From NCBI GenBank assembly GCA_035578175.1, contig JAQMRL010000001.1:62767553-62831552 (forward strand): DNA of 64,000 bases, read 5' to 3'. This DNA comes from Catonia carolina (taxonomy: Eukaryota; Arthropoda; Insecta; Hemiptera; Achilidae). Positions 1 through 12,581 of the stretch are shown piece by piece. Position numbers and translations under genes: made by a program. The number at the start of each line of letters is the position of its first letter. Within the stretch, counting starts at the first letter, position 1. The notes under the pieces were generated by a model. The model was not told the DNA's origin, made no database searches, and worked only from the letters and a program-made list of their open reading frames with translations.

Positions 1-1870
1 CCAGTTTTCAACGACAACTTATCGAATACCAAAACATGTCCAATCCGCTTTCCAAATGTATCACCAGCGAACTTGAATCCAGAGGTATTAACATCTACCC
101 CATCCCCGGTTTCCGCCATAACAAGCCCAGAGCCCTCACGGCCTTCCGTGGTCCGTGCCCAGAAGTCAATGTGGCAGTCTCGGAACAAAAGAGAAATTTG
201 CCAAGGGAGCTGTTGGCGGAAATAGAGTCGTATCAACACTCGAGTCATGTTAAGGACATTCGTCTCCAAACAGCAGGTTTAACTGTCCTTGTAGAAAAAA
301 AAGAACGCGAGCATGATTTCGAGGATTTTTATCAAATGTTTGTGCGGGCTGCCCTTGATTGGGCTCACAAACCCATGTGTGAGGCAGGAATTCATTCATC
401 ATATTTATTTTGCCAATTTATTTTATTTAATACATGACATTTTATTAAATTTACCAATTTTTTTTATATATGACATAGTCTGTAAACCCGGGGAAAAAAG
501 AAGTTTCCATGGGTTTATGCGTAATCAACGCGCACGAAAGTTATCCAAATATTTGTACGTTAATCGGCGTGAGCCTTTTGATTTTTACGCAGAGTGTGAA
601 CGGCGAGGCATATCCTTCGTATACAATCGACGAGACTCCGTGTTCACTGCCGGGTTTCCCGGTGGTAGTTACACCCGTGTTAATCCGTGTGCCTATAGAT
701 TGGCCAAACTTATATTTCACGATATATATCTTAACTCATATTCCAGTTTTCAACGACAACTTATCGAATACCAAAACATGTCCAATCCGCTTTCCAAATG
801 TATCACCAGCGAACTTGAATCCAGAGGTATTAACCTCTACCCGATCCCCGGTTTCCGCCATAACAAGCCCAGAGCCCTCACGGCCTTCCGTGGTCCGTGC
901 CCAGAAGTCAATGTGGCAGTCTCGGAACAAAAGAGAAATTTGCCAAGGGAGCTGTTGGCGGAAATAGAGTCGTATCAACACTCGAGTCATGTTAAGGACA
1001 TTCGTCTCCAAACAGCAGGTTTTACTGTCCTTGTGGAAAAAAAGAACGCGAGCATGATTTCGAGGATTTTTATCAAATGTTTGTGCGGGCTGCCCTTGAT
1101 GGGGCTCACAAACCCATGTGTGAGGCAGGAATTCATTCATCATATTTATTTTGCCAATTTATTTTATTTAATACATGACATTTTATTAAATTTACCAATT
1201 TTTTTTATATATGACATGGTCTGTAAACCCGGGGAAAAAGAAGTTTCCATGGGTTTATGCGTAATCAACGCGCACGAAAGTTATCGAAATATTTGTACGT
1301 TAATCGGCGTGAGCCTATTGATTTTTACGCAGAGTGTGAACGGCGAGGCATATCCTTCGTATACAATCGACGAGACTCCGTGTTCACTGCCGGGTTTCCC
1401 GGTGGTAGTTACACCCGTGTACATCCGTGTGCCTATAGATTGGCCAAACTTATATTTCACGATATATATCTTAACTCATATTCCAGTTTTCAACGACAAC
1501 TTATCGAATACCAAAACATGTCCAATCCGCTTTCCAAATGTATCACCAGCAAACTTGAATCCAGAGGTATTAACCTCTACCCCATCCCCGGTTTCCGCCA
1601 TAACAAGCCCAGAGCCCTCACGGCCTTCCGTTGTCCGTGCCCAGAAGTCAATGTGGCAGTCTCGGAACAAAAGAGAAATTTGCCAAGGGAGCTGTTGGCG
1701 GAAATAGAGTCGTATCAACACTCGAGTCATGTTAAGGACATTCGTCTCCAAACAGCAGGTTTTACTGTCCTTGTGGAAAAAAAAGAACGCGAGCATGATT
1801 TCGAGGATTTTTATCAAATGTTTGTGCGGGCTGCCCTTTATGGGGCTCACAAACCCATGTGTGAGGCAGG
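1..1870 (+). repeat. Satellite block I: partial monomer plus 2 monomers
   Basis: Monomers lie at 1-388 (left end missing), 389-1129 and 1130-1870. They share diagnostic variants, in the same order, with blocks III and IV: the ATCTACC and CCTTGTAG variants, then ACATAGTCTG, then GCCTATTGAT with AGCAAACTT. This makes the block a third, more mutated copy of the trimeric higher-order unit. Private changes include GTGTTAATCC near 678 and TTATCGAAAT near 1280. Monomer 389-1129 has seven rather than eight A in the lysine run near 1035-1043, so the virus-like frame shifts there. Confidence 0.9.
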
Positions 1871-2593
1871 ACCGATCACTCCAGGGAGCATGATGTCGCA
1901 ATAGGTTACCAGCTCTTCAGCTGGGTTACTGCCCTTGTGCACCATTTTCGGGAGTGCTCTCGGAAATAAAAAAGAAATGCAAGCCTCAGCGACCAGCGTC
2001 AATGTCATGGATTCGTTTCTTGACACACCCGGCTGCTTGCCCGCAAAACCCTCTCCCAAGGATGAGGTTATAAAAAAAGGAAAAAAAGTTCGTCAATTAT
2101 GGTAGAGAGCGAATCCAACTTTCTGGTGCTCAAACACTTCACGGAAGACTTTGTCACAAAAACACGTGACTTGGCAAATGGTGAGGGCATTGGACTCTCA
2201 TCCCTGAATGGTGCCTACAAGAGCATCTTCTTCCGTTGGTATTGGGTTTATCTGAAGTTTTTTAAAGGACACGACTGGAATACGTTTCTGGCATGGCTTG
2301 AGAAACAAAAAGCCGACGAATCGGACAAAACAGCATGGGAAAGTTCCACAAACATGGTGGACGGAATGACTTTTGCTTGTGAGCTTCTGTTCACCATAGC
2401 CCCTCTGTCCGATACCGTCTCAAAAAAACTATTTGCCAGAGCGCTTGCGGACTACATAAATCCGCCCGTTCAGATAGACTCCGACAGGGTGTATTTTGCG
2501 CCCTGCAAATCTGAGCTGATATTTCACAGTAACTACTGGAAACAGGGTTTTGACTCTCCAGTCAAAACTTCCCCCCAAAACTTTTTTTTTTAA
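1257..2593 (+). pseudogene. RdRp-like endogenous viral pseudogene, long copy 1
   Basis: The virus-like frame runs from an ATG in the monomer through the extension to a run of T encoding terminal Phe codons. It is broken twice: by a TAG replacing CAG at 1903-1905, just after the residues MMSQ, and by a one-base deletion near 2093 next to the KVR-like motif. The second half (2099-2593) is open again and carries the DESDKTAWE palm-like segment. A private Asp-to-Tyr change is present in the peptide ALYGAHK. Identity as a viral polymerase fragment is inferred from motif order; see the entry at 34214-35551. Confidence 0.5.
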
Positions 2594-2975
2594 TTCCTTC
2601 GTAGGAAATTTCAGGGTCTTGGACGTTGGACCGTTCTACGACGTCCTGGTGGAGGCAACCTTATAATATAGATTATTTTTATCTAGTAAAAAAAAAACAG
2701 GTAAGTGGTTGAGTGAAATTTGCAGGTTATTACAGCTGTATGGAGTAGAAGAATGGAGACATCTACTTGGAGTACGTTATACACACTCACACTACCTCAC
2801 GAACAACAAAATCACACTTTAAATTTTAAGTAAATTATTGTTTTAAATTAAATCCTGTTCAAAGGAAACACTAAATCTCGTGTATTAAACACGGTACATT
2901 TTAACTAATAAATCTTTCCTAATTTTAATTTTATTACAGCCGCAATACAATTCACATTAAAAAATAAACCAATTC
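2594..2975 (+). other. AT-rich spacer of long unit 1 with intron-like signals
   Basis: This spacer follows the virus-like frame and has no convincing coding capacity. It contains a TATA-like TTATAATATA, a donor-like CAG|GTAAGT (intron start 2701), an acceptor-like TTATTACAG ending at 2939, an inverted repeat CGTGT-ATTAA-ACACG (2879-2893) and AATAAA hexamers. It may be host DNA that flanked the original viral insertion. The splice signals are untested. Confidence 0.55.
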
Positions 2976-5197
2976 AATTCATTCATCATATTTATTTTGC
3001 CAATTTATTTTATTTAATACATGACATTTTATTAAATTTACCAATTTTTTTTATACATGACATGGTCTGTAAACCCGGGGAAAAAAGAAGTTTCCATGGG
3101 TTTATGCGTAATCAACGCGCACGAAAGTTATCCAAATATTTGTACGTTAATCGGCGTGAGCCTTTTGATTTTTACGCAGAGTGTGAACGGCGAGGCATAT
3201 CCTTCGTATACAATCGACGAGACTCCGTGTTCACTGCCGGGTTTCCCGGTGGTAGTTACACCCGTGTACATCCGTGTGCCTATAGATTGGCCAAACTTAT
3301 ATTTCACGATATATATCTTAACTCATATTCCAGTTTTCAACGACAACTTATCGAATACCAAAACATGTCCAATCCGCTTTCCAAATGTATCACCAGCGAA
3401 CTTGAATCCAGAGGTATTAACATCTACCCCATCCCCGGTTTCCGCCATAACAAGCCCAGAGCCCTCACGGCCTTCCGTGGTCCGTGCCCAGAAGTCAATG
3501 TGGCAGTCTCGGAACAAAAGAGAAATTTGCCAAGGGAGCTGTTGGCGGAAATAGAGTCGTATCAACACTCGAGTCATGTTAAGGACATTCGTCTCCAAAC
3601 AGCAGGTTTTACTGTCCTTGTGGAAAAAAAAGAACGCGAGCATGATTTCGAGGATTTTTATCAAATGTTTGTGCGGGCTGCCCTTGATTGGGCTCACAAA
3701 CCCATGTGTGAGGCAGGAATTCATTCATCATATTTATTTTGCCAATTTATTTTATTTAATACATGACATTTTATTAAATTTACCAATTTTTTTTATATAT
3801 GACATGGTCTGTAAACCCGGGGAAAAAAGAAGTTTCCATGGGTTTATGCGTAATCAACGCGCACGAAAGTTATCCAAATATTTGTACGTTAATCGGCGTG
3901 AGCCTTTTGATTTTTACGCAGAGTGTGAACGGCGAGGCATATCCTTCGTATACAATCGACGAGACTCCGTGTTCACTGCCGGGTTTCCCGGTGGTAGTTA
4001 CACCCGTGTACATCCGTGTGCCTATAGATTGGCCAAACTTATATTTCACGATATATATCTTAACTCATATTCCAGTTTTCAACGACAACTTATCGAATAC
4101 CAAAACATGTCCAATCCGCTTTCCAAATGTATCACCAGCGAACTTAAATCCAGAGGTATTAACCTCTACCCCATCCCCGGTTTCCGCCATAACAAGCCCA
4201 GAGCCCTCACGGCCTTCCGTGGTCCGTGCCCAGAAGTCAATGTGGCAGTCTCGGAACAAAAGAGAAATTTGCCAAGGGAGCTGTTGGCGGAAATAGAGTC
4301 GTATCAACACTCGAGTCATGTTAAGGACATTCGTCTCCAAACAGCAGGTTTTACTGTCCTTGTGGAAAAAAAAACGCGAGCATGATTTCGAGAATTTTAT
4401 CAAATGTTTGTGCGGGCTGCCCTTGATGGGGCTCACAAACCCATGTGTGAGGCAGGAATTCATTCATCATATTTATTTTGCCAATTTATTTTATTTAATA
4501 CATGACATTTTATTAAGTTTACCAATTTTTTTTATATATGACATGGTCTGTAAACCCGGGGAAAAAAGAAGTTTCCATGGGTTTATGCGTAATCAACGCG
4601 CACGAAAGTTATCCAAATATTTGTACGTTAATCGGCGTGAGCCTTTTGATTTTTACGCAGAGTGTGAACGGCGAGGCATATCCTTCGTATACAATCGACG
4701 AGACTCCGTGTTCACTGCCGGGTTTCCCGGTGGTAGTTACACCCGTGTACATCCGTGTGCCTATAGATTGGCCAAACTTATATTTCACGATATATATCTT
4801 AACTCATATTCCAGTTTTCAACGACAACTTATCGAATACCAAAACATGTCCAATCCGCTTTCCAAATGTATCACCAGCGAACTTGAATCCAGAGTTATTA
4901 ACCTCTACCCCATCCCCGGTTTCCGCCATAACAAGCCCAGAGCCCTCACGGCCTTCCGTGGTCCGTGCCCAGAAGTCAATGTGGCAGTCTCGGAACAAAA
5001 GAGAAATTTGCCAAGGGAGCTGTTGGCGGAAATAGAGTCGTATCAACACTCGAGTCATGTTAAGGACATTCGTCTCCAAACAGCAGGTTTTACTGTCCTT
5101 GTGGAAAAAAAGAACGCGAGCATGATTTCGAGGATTTTTATCAAATGTTTGTGCGGGCTGCCCTTGATGGGGCTCACAAACCCATGTGTGAGGCAGG
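2976..5197 (+). repeat. Satellite block II: 3 monomers
   Basis: Monomers lie at 2976-3717, 3718-4456 and 4457-5197. The second is 739 bp because GAA is missing at the lysine run near 4370 (AAAACGCGAG), and the third carries ATTAAGTTT near 4513. Both variants recur in the same order at 14448-15928, so this pair is homologous to the end of block V rather than to the neighbouring trimers. Confidence 0.9.
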
Positions 5198-5921
5198 ACC
5201 GATCACTCCAGGGAGCATGATGTCGCAACAGGTTACCAGCTCTTCAGCTGGGTTACTGCCCTTGTGCACCATTTTCGGGAGTGCTCTCGGAAATAAAAAA
5301 GAAATGCAAGCCTCAGCGACCAGCGTCAATGTCATGGATTTGTTTCTTGACACACCCGGCTGCTTGCCCGCAAAACCCTCTCCCAAGGATGAGGTTATAA
5401 AAAAAGGAAAAAAAGTTCGTACAATTATGGTAGAGAGCGAATCCAACTTTCTGGTGCTCAAACACTTCACGGAAGACTTTGTCACAAAAACACGTGACTT
5501 GGCAAATGGTGAGGGCATTGGACTCTCATCCCTGAATGGTGCCTACAAGAGCATCTTCTTCCGTTGGTATTGGGTTTATCTGAAGTTTTTTAAAGGACAC
5601 GACTGGAATACGTTTCTGGCATGGCTTGAGAAACAAAAAGCCGACGAATCGGACAAAACAGCATGGGAAAGTTCCACAAACATGGTGGACGGAATGACTT
5701 TTGCTTGTGAGCTTCTGTTCACCATAGCCCCTCTGTCCGATACCGTCTCAAAAAAACTATTTGCCAGAGCGCTTGCGGACTACATAAATCCGCCCGTTCA
5801 GATAGACTCCGACAGGGTGTATTTTGCGCCCTGCAAATCTGAGCTGATATTTCACAGTAACTACTGGAAACAGGGTTTTGACTCTCCAGTCAAAACTTCC
5901 CCCCAAAACTTTTTTTTTTAA
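4585..5921 (+). pseudogene. RdRp-like endogenous viral pseudogene, long copy 2
   Basis: The monomer part is shifted once by a seven-A run near 5104-5110. From 5145 onward the frame is uninterrupted to the terminal Phe codons at 5921, including the SAG, KDE, KVR and DESDKTAWE segments. A Ser-to-Leu change in MDLFLD (near 5341) is private. The frame is better preserved here than in most copies. Nothing shows that it is expressed. Confidence 0.5.
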
Positions 5922-6304
5922 TTCCTTCGTAGGAAATTTCAGGGTCTTGGACGTTGGACCGTTCTACGACGTCCTGGTGGAGGCAACCTTATAATATAGA
6001 TTATTTTTATCTAGTAAAAAAAAAAACAGGTAAGTGGTTGAGTGAAATTTGCAGGTTATTACAGCTGTATGGAGTAGAAGAATGGAGACATCTATTTGGA
6101 GTACGTTATACACACTCACACTACCTCACGAACAACAAAATCACACTTTAAATTTAAAGTAAATTATTGTTTTAAATTAAATCCTGTTCAAAGGAAACAC
6201 TAAATCTCGTGTATTAAACACGGTACATTTTAACTAATAAATCTTTTCTTATTTTAATTTTATTACAGCCGCAATACAATTCACATTAAAAAATAAACCA
6301 ATTC
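5922..6304 (+). other. AT-rich spacer of long unit 2 with intron-like signals
   Basis: It has the same layout as the spacer at 2594-2975. The donor-like GTAAGT begins at 6030 and the acceptor-like AG ends at 6268 (239 bp between). A 65-codon frame opens at 5954 only because of the local A-run length, and in most copies it is broken. No gene is called. Confidence 0.5.
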
Positions 6305-8528
6305 AATTCATTCATCATATTTATTTTGCCAATTTATTTTATTTAATACATAACATTTTATTAAATTTACCAAATTTTTTTATATATGACATGGTCTGTA
6401 AACCCGGGGAAAAAAGAAGTTTCCATGGGTTTATGCGTAATCAACGCGCACGAAAGTTATCCAAATATTTGTACGTTAATCGGCGTGAGCCTTTTGATTT
6501 TTACGCAGAGTGTGAACGGCGAGGCATATCCTTCGTATACAATCGACGAGACTCCGTGTTCACTGCCGGGTTTCCCGGTGGTAGTTACACCCGTGTACAT
6601 CCGTGTGCCTATAGATTGGCCAAACTTATATTTCACGATATATATCTTAACTCATATTCCAGTTTTCAACGACAACTTATCGAATACCAAAACATGTCCA
6701 ATCCGCTTTCCAAATGTATCACCAGCGAACTTGAATCCAGAGGTATTAACATCTACCCCATCCCCGGTTTCCGCCATAACAAGCCCAGAGCCCTCACGGC
6801 CTTCCGTGGTCCGTGCCCAGAAGTCAATGTGGCAGTCTCGGAACAAAAGAGAAATTTGCCAAGGGAGCTGTTGGCGGAAATAGAGTCGTATCAACACTCG
6901 AGTCATGTTAAGGACATTCGTCTCCAAACAGCAGGTTTTACTGTCCTTGTAGAAAAAAAAGAACGCGAGCATGATTTCGAGGATTTTTATCAAATGTTTG
7001 TGCGGGCTGCCCTTGATTGGGCTCACAAACCCATGTGTGAGGCAGGAATTCATTCATCATATTTATTTTGCCAATTTATTTTATTTAATACATGACATTT
7101 TATTAAATTTACCAATTTTTTTTATATATGACATAGTCTGTAAACCCGGGGAAAAAAGAAGTTTCCATGGGTTTATGCGTAATCAACGCGCACGAAAGTT
7201 ATCCAAATATTTGTACGTTAATCGGCGTGAGCCTTTTGATTTTTACGCAGAGTGTGAACGGCGAGGCATATCCTTCGTATACAATCGACGAGACTCCGTG
7301 TTCACTGCCGGGTTTCCCGGTGGTAGTTACACCCGTGTACATCCGTGTGCCTATAGATTGGCCAAACTTATATTTCACGATATATATCTTAACTCATATT
7401 CCAGTTTTCAACGACAACTTATCGAATACCAAAACATGTCCAATCCGCTTTCCAAATGTATCACCAGCGAACTTGAATCCAGAGGTATTAACCTCTACCC
7501 CATCCCCGGTTTCCGCCATAACAAGCCCAGAGCCCTCACGGCCTTCCGTGGTCCGTGCCCAGAAGTCAATGTGGCAGTCTCGGAACAAAAGAGAAATTTG
7601 CCAAGGGAGCTGTTGGCGGAAATAGAGTCGTATCAACACTCGAGTCATGTTAAGGACATTCGTCTCCAAACAGCAGGTTTTACTGTCCTTGTGGAAAAAA
7701 AGAACGCGAGCATGATTTCGAGGATTTTTATCAAATGTTTGTGCGGGCTGCCCTTGATGGGGCTCACAAACCCATGTGTGAGGCAGGAATTCATTCATCA
7801 TATTTATTTTGCCAATTTATTTTATTTAATACATGACATTTTATTAAATTTACCAATTTTTTTTATATATGACATGGTCTGTAAACCCGGGGAAAAAGAA
7901 GTTTCCATGGGTTTATGCGTAATCAACGCGCACGAAAGTTATCCAAATATTTGTACGTTAATCGGCGTGAGCCTATTGATTTTTACGCAGAGTGTGAACG
8001 GCGAGGCATATCCTTCGTATACAATCGACGAGACTCCGTGTTCACTGCCGGGTTTCCCGGTGGTAGTTACACCCGTGTACATCCGTGTGCCTATAGATTG
8101 GCCAAACTTATATTTCACGATATATATCTTAACTCATATTCCAGTTTTCAACGACAACTTATCGAATACCAAAACATGTCCAATCCGCTTTCCAAATGTA
8201 TCACCAGCAAACTTGAATCCAGAGGTATTAACCTCTACCCCATCCCCGGTTTCCGCCATAACAAGCCCAGAGCCCTCACGGCCTTCCGTGGTCCGTGCCC
8301 AGAAGTCAATGTGGCAGTCTCGGAACAAAAGAGAAATTTGCCAAGGGAGCTGTTGGCGGAAATAGAGTCGTATCAACACTCGAGTCATGTTAAGGACATT
8401 CGTCTCCAAACAGCAGGTTTTACTGTCCTTGTGGAAAAAAAAGAACGCGAGCATGATTTCGAGGATTTTTATCAAATGTTTGTGCGGGCTGCCCTTGATG
8501 GGGCTCACAAACCCATGTGTGAGGCAGG
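6305..8528 (+). repeat. Satellite block III: 3 monomers (trimer HOR copy A)
   Basis: Monomers lie at 6305-7046, 7047-7787 and 7788-8528. With the following extension they form a 3330-bp higher-order unit that repeats at 9635. The three monomers are told apart by CCTTGTAG, ACATAGTCTG and GCCTATTGAT respectively. Confidence 0.93.
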
Positions 8529-9251
8529 ACCGATCACTCCAGGGAGCATGATGTCGCAACAGGTTACCAGCTCTTCAGCTGGGTTACTGCCCTTGTGCAC
8601 CATTTTCGGGAGTGCTCTCGGAAATAAAAAAGAAATGCAAGCCTCAGCGACCAGCGTCAATGTCATGGATTCGTTTCTTGACACACCCGGCTGCTTGCCC
8701 GCAAAACCCTCTCCCAAGGATGAGGTTATAAAAAAAGGAAAAAAAGTTCGTCAATTATGGTAGAGAGCGAATCCAACTTTCTGGTGCTCAAACACTTCAC
8801 GGAAGACTTTGTCACAAAAACACGTGACTTGGCAAATGGTGAGGGCATTGGACTCTCATCCCTGAATGGTGCCTACAAGAGCATCTTCTTCCGTTGGTAT
8901 TGGGTTTATCTGAAGTTTTTTAAAGGACACGACTGGAATACGTTTCTGGCATGGCTTGAGAAACAAAAAGCCGACGAATCGGACAAAACAGCATGGGAAA
9001 GTTCCACAAACATGGTGGACGGAATGACTTTTGCTTGTGAGCTTCTGTTCACCATAGCCCCTCTGTCCGATACCGTCTCAAAAAAACTATTTGCCAGAGC
9101 GCTTGCGGACTACATAAATCCGCCCGTTCAGATAGACTCCGACAGGGTGTATTTTGCGCCCTGCAAATCTGAGCTGATATTTCACAGTAACTACTGGAAA
9201 CAGGGTTTTGACTCTCCAGTCAAAACTTCCCCCCAAAACTTTTTTTTTTAA
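7915..9251 (+). pseudogene. RdRp-like endogenous viral pseudogene, long copy 3
   Basis: The frame is open from 7915 to 8763 and then shifts by one missing A in CGTCAATT near 8751, inside the KVR-like basic motif. The remainder (8757-9251) is open in the other frame. The same single-base deletion occurs in copies 1, 4, 6, 7 and 11, so it was inherited by descent during array expansion rather than arising each time. Confidence 0.5.
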
Positions 9252-9634
9252 TTCCTTCGTAGGAAATTTCAGGGTCTTGGACGTTGGACCGTTCTACGAC
9301 GTCCTGGTGGAGGCAACCTTATAATATAGATTATTTTTATCTAGTAAAAAAAAAAACAGGTAAGTGGTTGAGTGAAATTTGCAGGTTATTACAGCTGTAT
9401 GGAGTAGAAGAATGGAGACATCTACTTGGAGTACGTTATACACACTCACACTACCTCACGAACAACAAAATCACACTTTAAATTTAAAGTAAATTATTGT
9501 TTTAAATTAAATCCTGTTCAAAGGAAACACTAAATCTCGTGTATTAAACACGGTACATTTTAACTAATAAATCTTTCCTAATTTTAATTTTATTACAGCC
9601 GCAATACAATTCACATTAAAAAATAAACCAATTC
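9252..9634 (+). other. AT-rich spacer of long unit 3 with intron-like signals
   Basis: The donor-like GTAAGT begins at 9360 and the acceptor-like AG ends at 9598. AATAAA hexamers and the CGTGT/ACACG inverted repeat are kept. The following monomer begins with the variant TATACATGAC, shared with the monomers after long units 1 and 4. Confidence 0.5.
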
Positions 9635-11858
9635 AATTCATTCATCATATTTATTTTGCCAATTTATTTTATTTAATACATGACATTTTATTAAATTTAC
9701 CAATTTTTTTTATACATGACATGGTCTGTAAACCCGGGGAAAAAAGAAGTTTCCATGGGTTTATGCGTAATCAACGCGCACGAAAGTTATCCAAATATTT
9801 GTACGTTAATCGGCGTGAGCCTTTTGATTTTTACGCAGAGTGTGAACGGCGAGGCATATCCTTCGTATACAATCGACGAGACTCCGTGTTCACTGCCGGG
9901 TTTCCCGGTGGTAGTTACACCCGTGTACATCCGTGTGCCTATAGATTGGCCAAACTTATATTTCACGATATATATCTTAACTCATATTCCAGTTTTCAAC
10001 GACAACTTATCGAATACCAAAACATGTCCAATCCGCTTTCCAAATGTATCACCAGCGAACTTGAATCCAGAGGTATTAACATCTACCCCATCCCCGGTTT
10101 CCGCCATAACAAGCCCAGAGCCCTCACGGCCTTCCGTGGTCCGTGCCCAGAAGTCAATGTGGCAGTCTCGGAACAAAAGAGAAATTTGCCAAGGGAGCTG
10201 TTGGCGGAAATAGAGTCGTATCAACACTCGAGTCATGTTAAGGACATTCGTCTCCAAACAGCAGGTTTTACTGTCCTTGTAGAAAAAAAAGAACGCGAGC
10301 ATGATTTCGAGGATTTTTATCAAATGTTTGTGCGGGCTGCCCTTGATTGGGCTCACAAACCCATGTGTGAGGCAGGAATTCATTCATCATATTTATTTTG
10401 CCAATTTATTTTATTTAATACATGACATTTTATTAAATTTACCAATTTTTTTTATATATGACATAGTCTGTAAACCCGGGGAAAAAAGAAGTTTCCATGG
10501 GTTTATGCGTAATCAACGCGCACGAAAGTTATCCAAATATTTGTACGTTAATCGGCGTGAGCCTTTTGATTTTTACGCAGAGTGTGAACGGCGAGGCATA
10601 TCCTTCGTATACAATCGACGAGACTCCGTGTTCACTGCCGGGTTTCCCGGTGGTAGTTACACCCGTGTACATCCGTGTGCCTATAGATTGGCCAAACTTA
10701 TATTTCACGATATATATCTTAACTCATATTCCAGTTTTCAACGACAACTTATCGAATACCAAAACATGTCCAATCCGCTTTCCAAATGTATCACCAGCGA
10801 ACTTGAATCCAGAGGTATTAACCTCTACCCCATCCCCGGTTTCCGCCATAACAAGCCCAGAGCCCTCACGGCCTTCCGTGGTCCGTGCCCAGAAGTCAAT
10901 GTGGCAGTCTCGGAACAAAAGAGAAATTTGCCAAGGGAGCTGTTGGCGGAAATAGAGTCGTATCAACACTCGAGTCATGTTAAGGACATTCGTCTCCAAA
11001 CAGCAGGTTTTACTGTCCTTGTGGAAAAAAAGAACGCGAGCATGATTTCGAGGATTTTTATCAAATGTTTGTGCGGGCTGCCCTTGATGGGGCTCACAAA
11101 CCCATGTGTGAGGCAGGAATTCATTCATCATATTTATTTTGCCAATTTATTTTATTTAATACATGACATTTTATTAAATTTACCAATTTTTTTTATATAT
11201 GACATGGTCTGTAAACCCGGGGAAAAAGAAGTTTCCATGGGTTTATGCGTAATCAACGCGCACGAAAGTTATCCAAATATTTGTACGTTAATCGGCGTGA
11301 GCCTATTGATTTTTACGCAGAGTGTGAACGGCGAGGCATATCCTTCGTATACAATCGACGAGACTCCGTGTTCACTGCCGGGTTTCCCGGTGGTAGTTAC
11401 ACCCGTGTACATCCGTGTGCCTATAGATTGGCCAAACTTATATTTCACGATATATATCTTAACTCATATTCCAGTTTTCAACGACAACTTATCGAATACC
11501 AAAACATGTCCAATCCGCTTTCCAAATGTATCACCAGCAAACTTGAATCCAGAGGTATTAACCTCTACCCCATCCCCGGTTTCCGCCATAACAAGCCCAG
11601 AGCCCTCACGGCCTTCCGTGGTCCGTGCCCAGAAGTCAATGTGGCAGTCTCGGAACAAAAGAGAAATTTGCCAAGGGAGCTGTTGGCGGAAATAGAGTCG
11701 TATCAACACTCGAGTCATGTTAAGGACATTCGTCTCCAAACAGCAGGTTTTACTGTCCTTGTGGAAAAAAAAGAACGCGAGCATGATTTCGAGGATTTTT
11801 ATCAAATGTTTGTGCGGGCTGCCCTTGATGGGGCTCACAAACCCATGTGTGAGGCAGG
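9635..11858 (+). repeat. Satellite block IV: 3 monomers (trimer HOR copy B)
   Basis: Monomers lie at 9635-10376, 10377-11117 and 11118-11858. They carry the same ordered set of diagnostic variants as block III, offset by 3330 bp. Confidence 0.93.
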
Positions 11859-12581
11859 ACCGATCACTCCAGGGAGCATGATGTCGCAACAGGTTACCAG
11901 CTCTTCAGCTGGGTTACTGCCCTTGTGCACCATTTTCGGGAGTGCTCTCGGAAATAAAAAAGAAATGCAAGCCTCAGCGACCAGCGTCAATGTCATGGAT
12001 TCGTTTCTTGACACACCCGGCTGCTTGCCCGCAAAACCCTCTCCCAAGGATGAGGTTATAAAAAAAGGAAAAAAAGTTCGTCAATTATGGTAGAGAGCGA
12101 ATCCAACTTTCTGGTGCTCAAACACTTCACGGAAGACTTTGTCACAAAAACACGTGACTTGGCAAATGGTGAGGGCATTGGACTCTCATCCCTGAATGGT
12201 GGCTACAAGAGCATCTTCTTCCGTTGGTATTGGGTTTATCTGAAGTTTTTTAAAGGACACGACTGGAATACGTTTCTGGCATGGCTTGAGAAACAAAAAG
12301 CCGACGAATCGGACAAAACAGCATGGGAAAGTTCCACAAACATGGTGGACGGAATGACTTTTGCTTGTGAGCTTCTGTTCACCATAGCCCCTCTGTCCGA
12401 TACCGTCTCAAAAAAACTATTTGCCAGAGCGCTTGCGGACTACATAAATCCGCCCGTTCAGATAGACTCCGACAGGGTGTATTTTGCGCCCTGCAAATCT
12501 GAGCTGATATTTCACAGTAACTACTGGAAACAGGGTTTTGACTCTCCAGTCAAAACTTCCCCCCAAAACTTTTTTTTTTAA
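11245..12581 (+). pseudogene. RdRp-like endogenous viral pseudogene, long copy 4
   Basis: It has the same break as copy 3: one base is missing near 12081, which splits the frame into 11245-12093 and 12087-12581. A private Ala-to-Gly change (SLNGGYKS, near 12201) lies in the second half. Confidence 0.5.

Noticed and set aside
3057..3554. 165-codon plus-strand frame with a hydrophobic, signal-like start
   Set aside because: It is confined to the monomer, does not continue into the extension and matches no family I know. It is kept only as a finding about overlapping frames.
3323..3724. Minus-strand frames of 133-141 codons in every monomer
   Set aside because: They mirror the plus-strand frame, start at the same relative position and show no recognisable domain. 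Variants alter them freely. I treat them as reflections of the plus-strand frame.
5954..6151. 65-codon frame in the AT-rich spacer
   Set aside because: It exists in two spacers only, because of A-run length, and is broken in the others. No known motif is visible.
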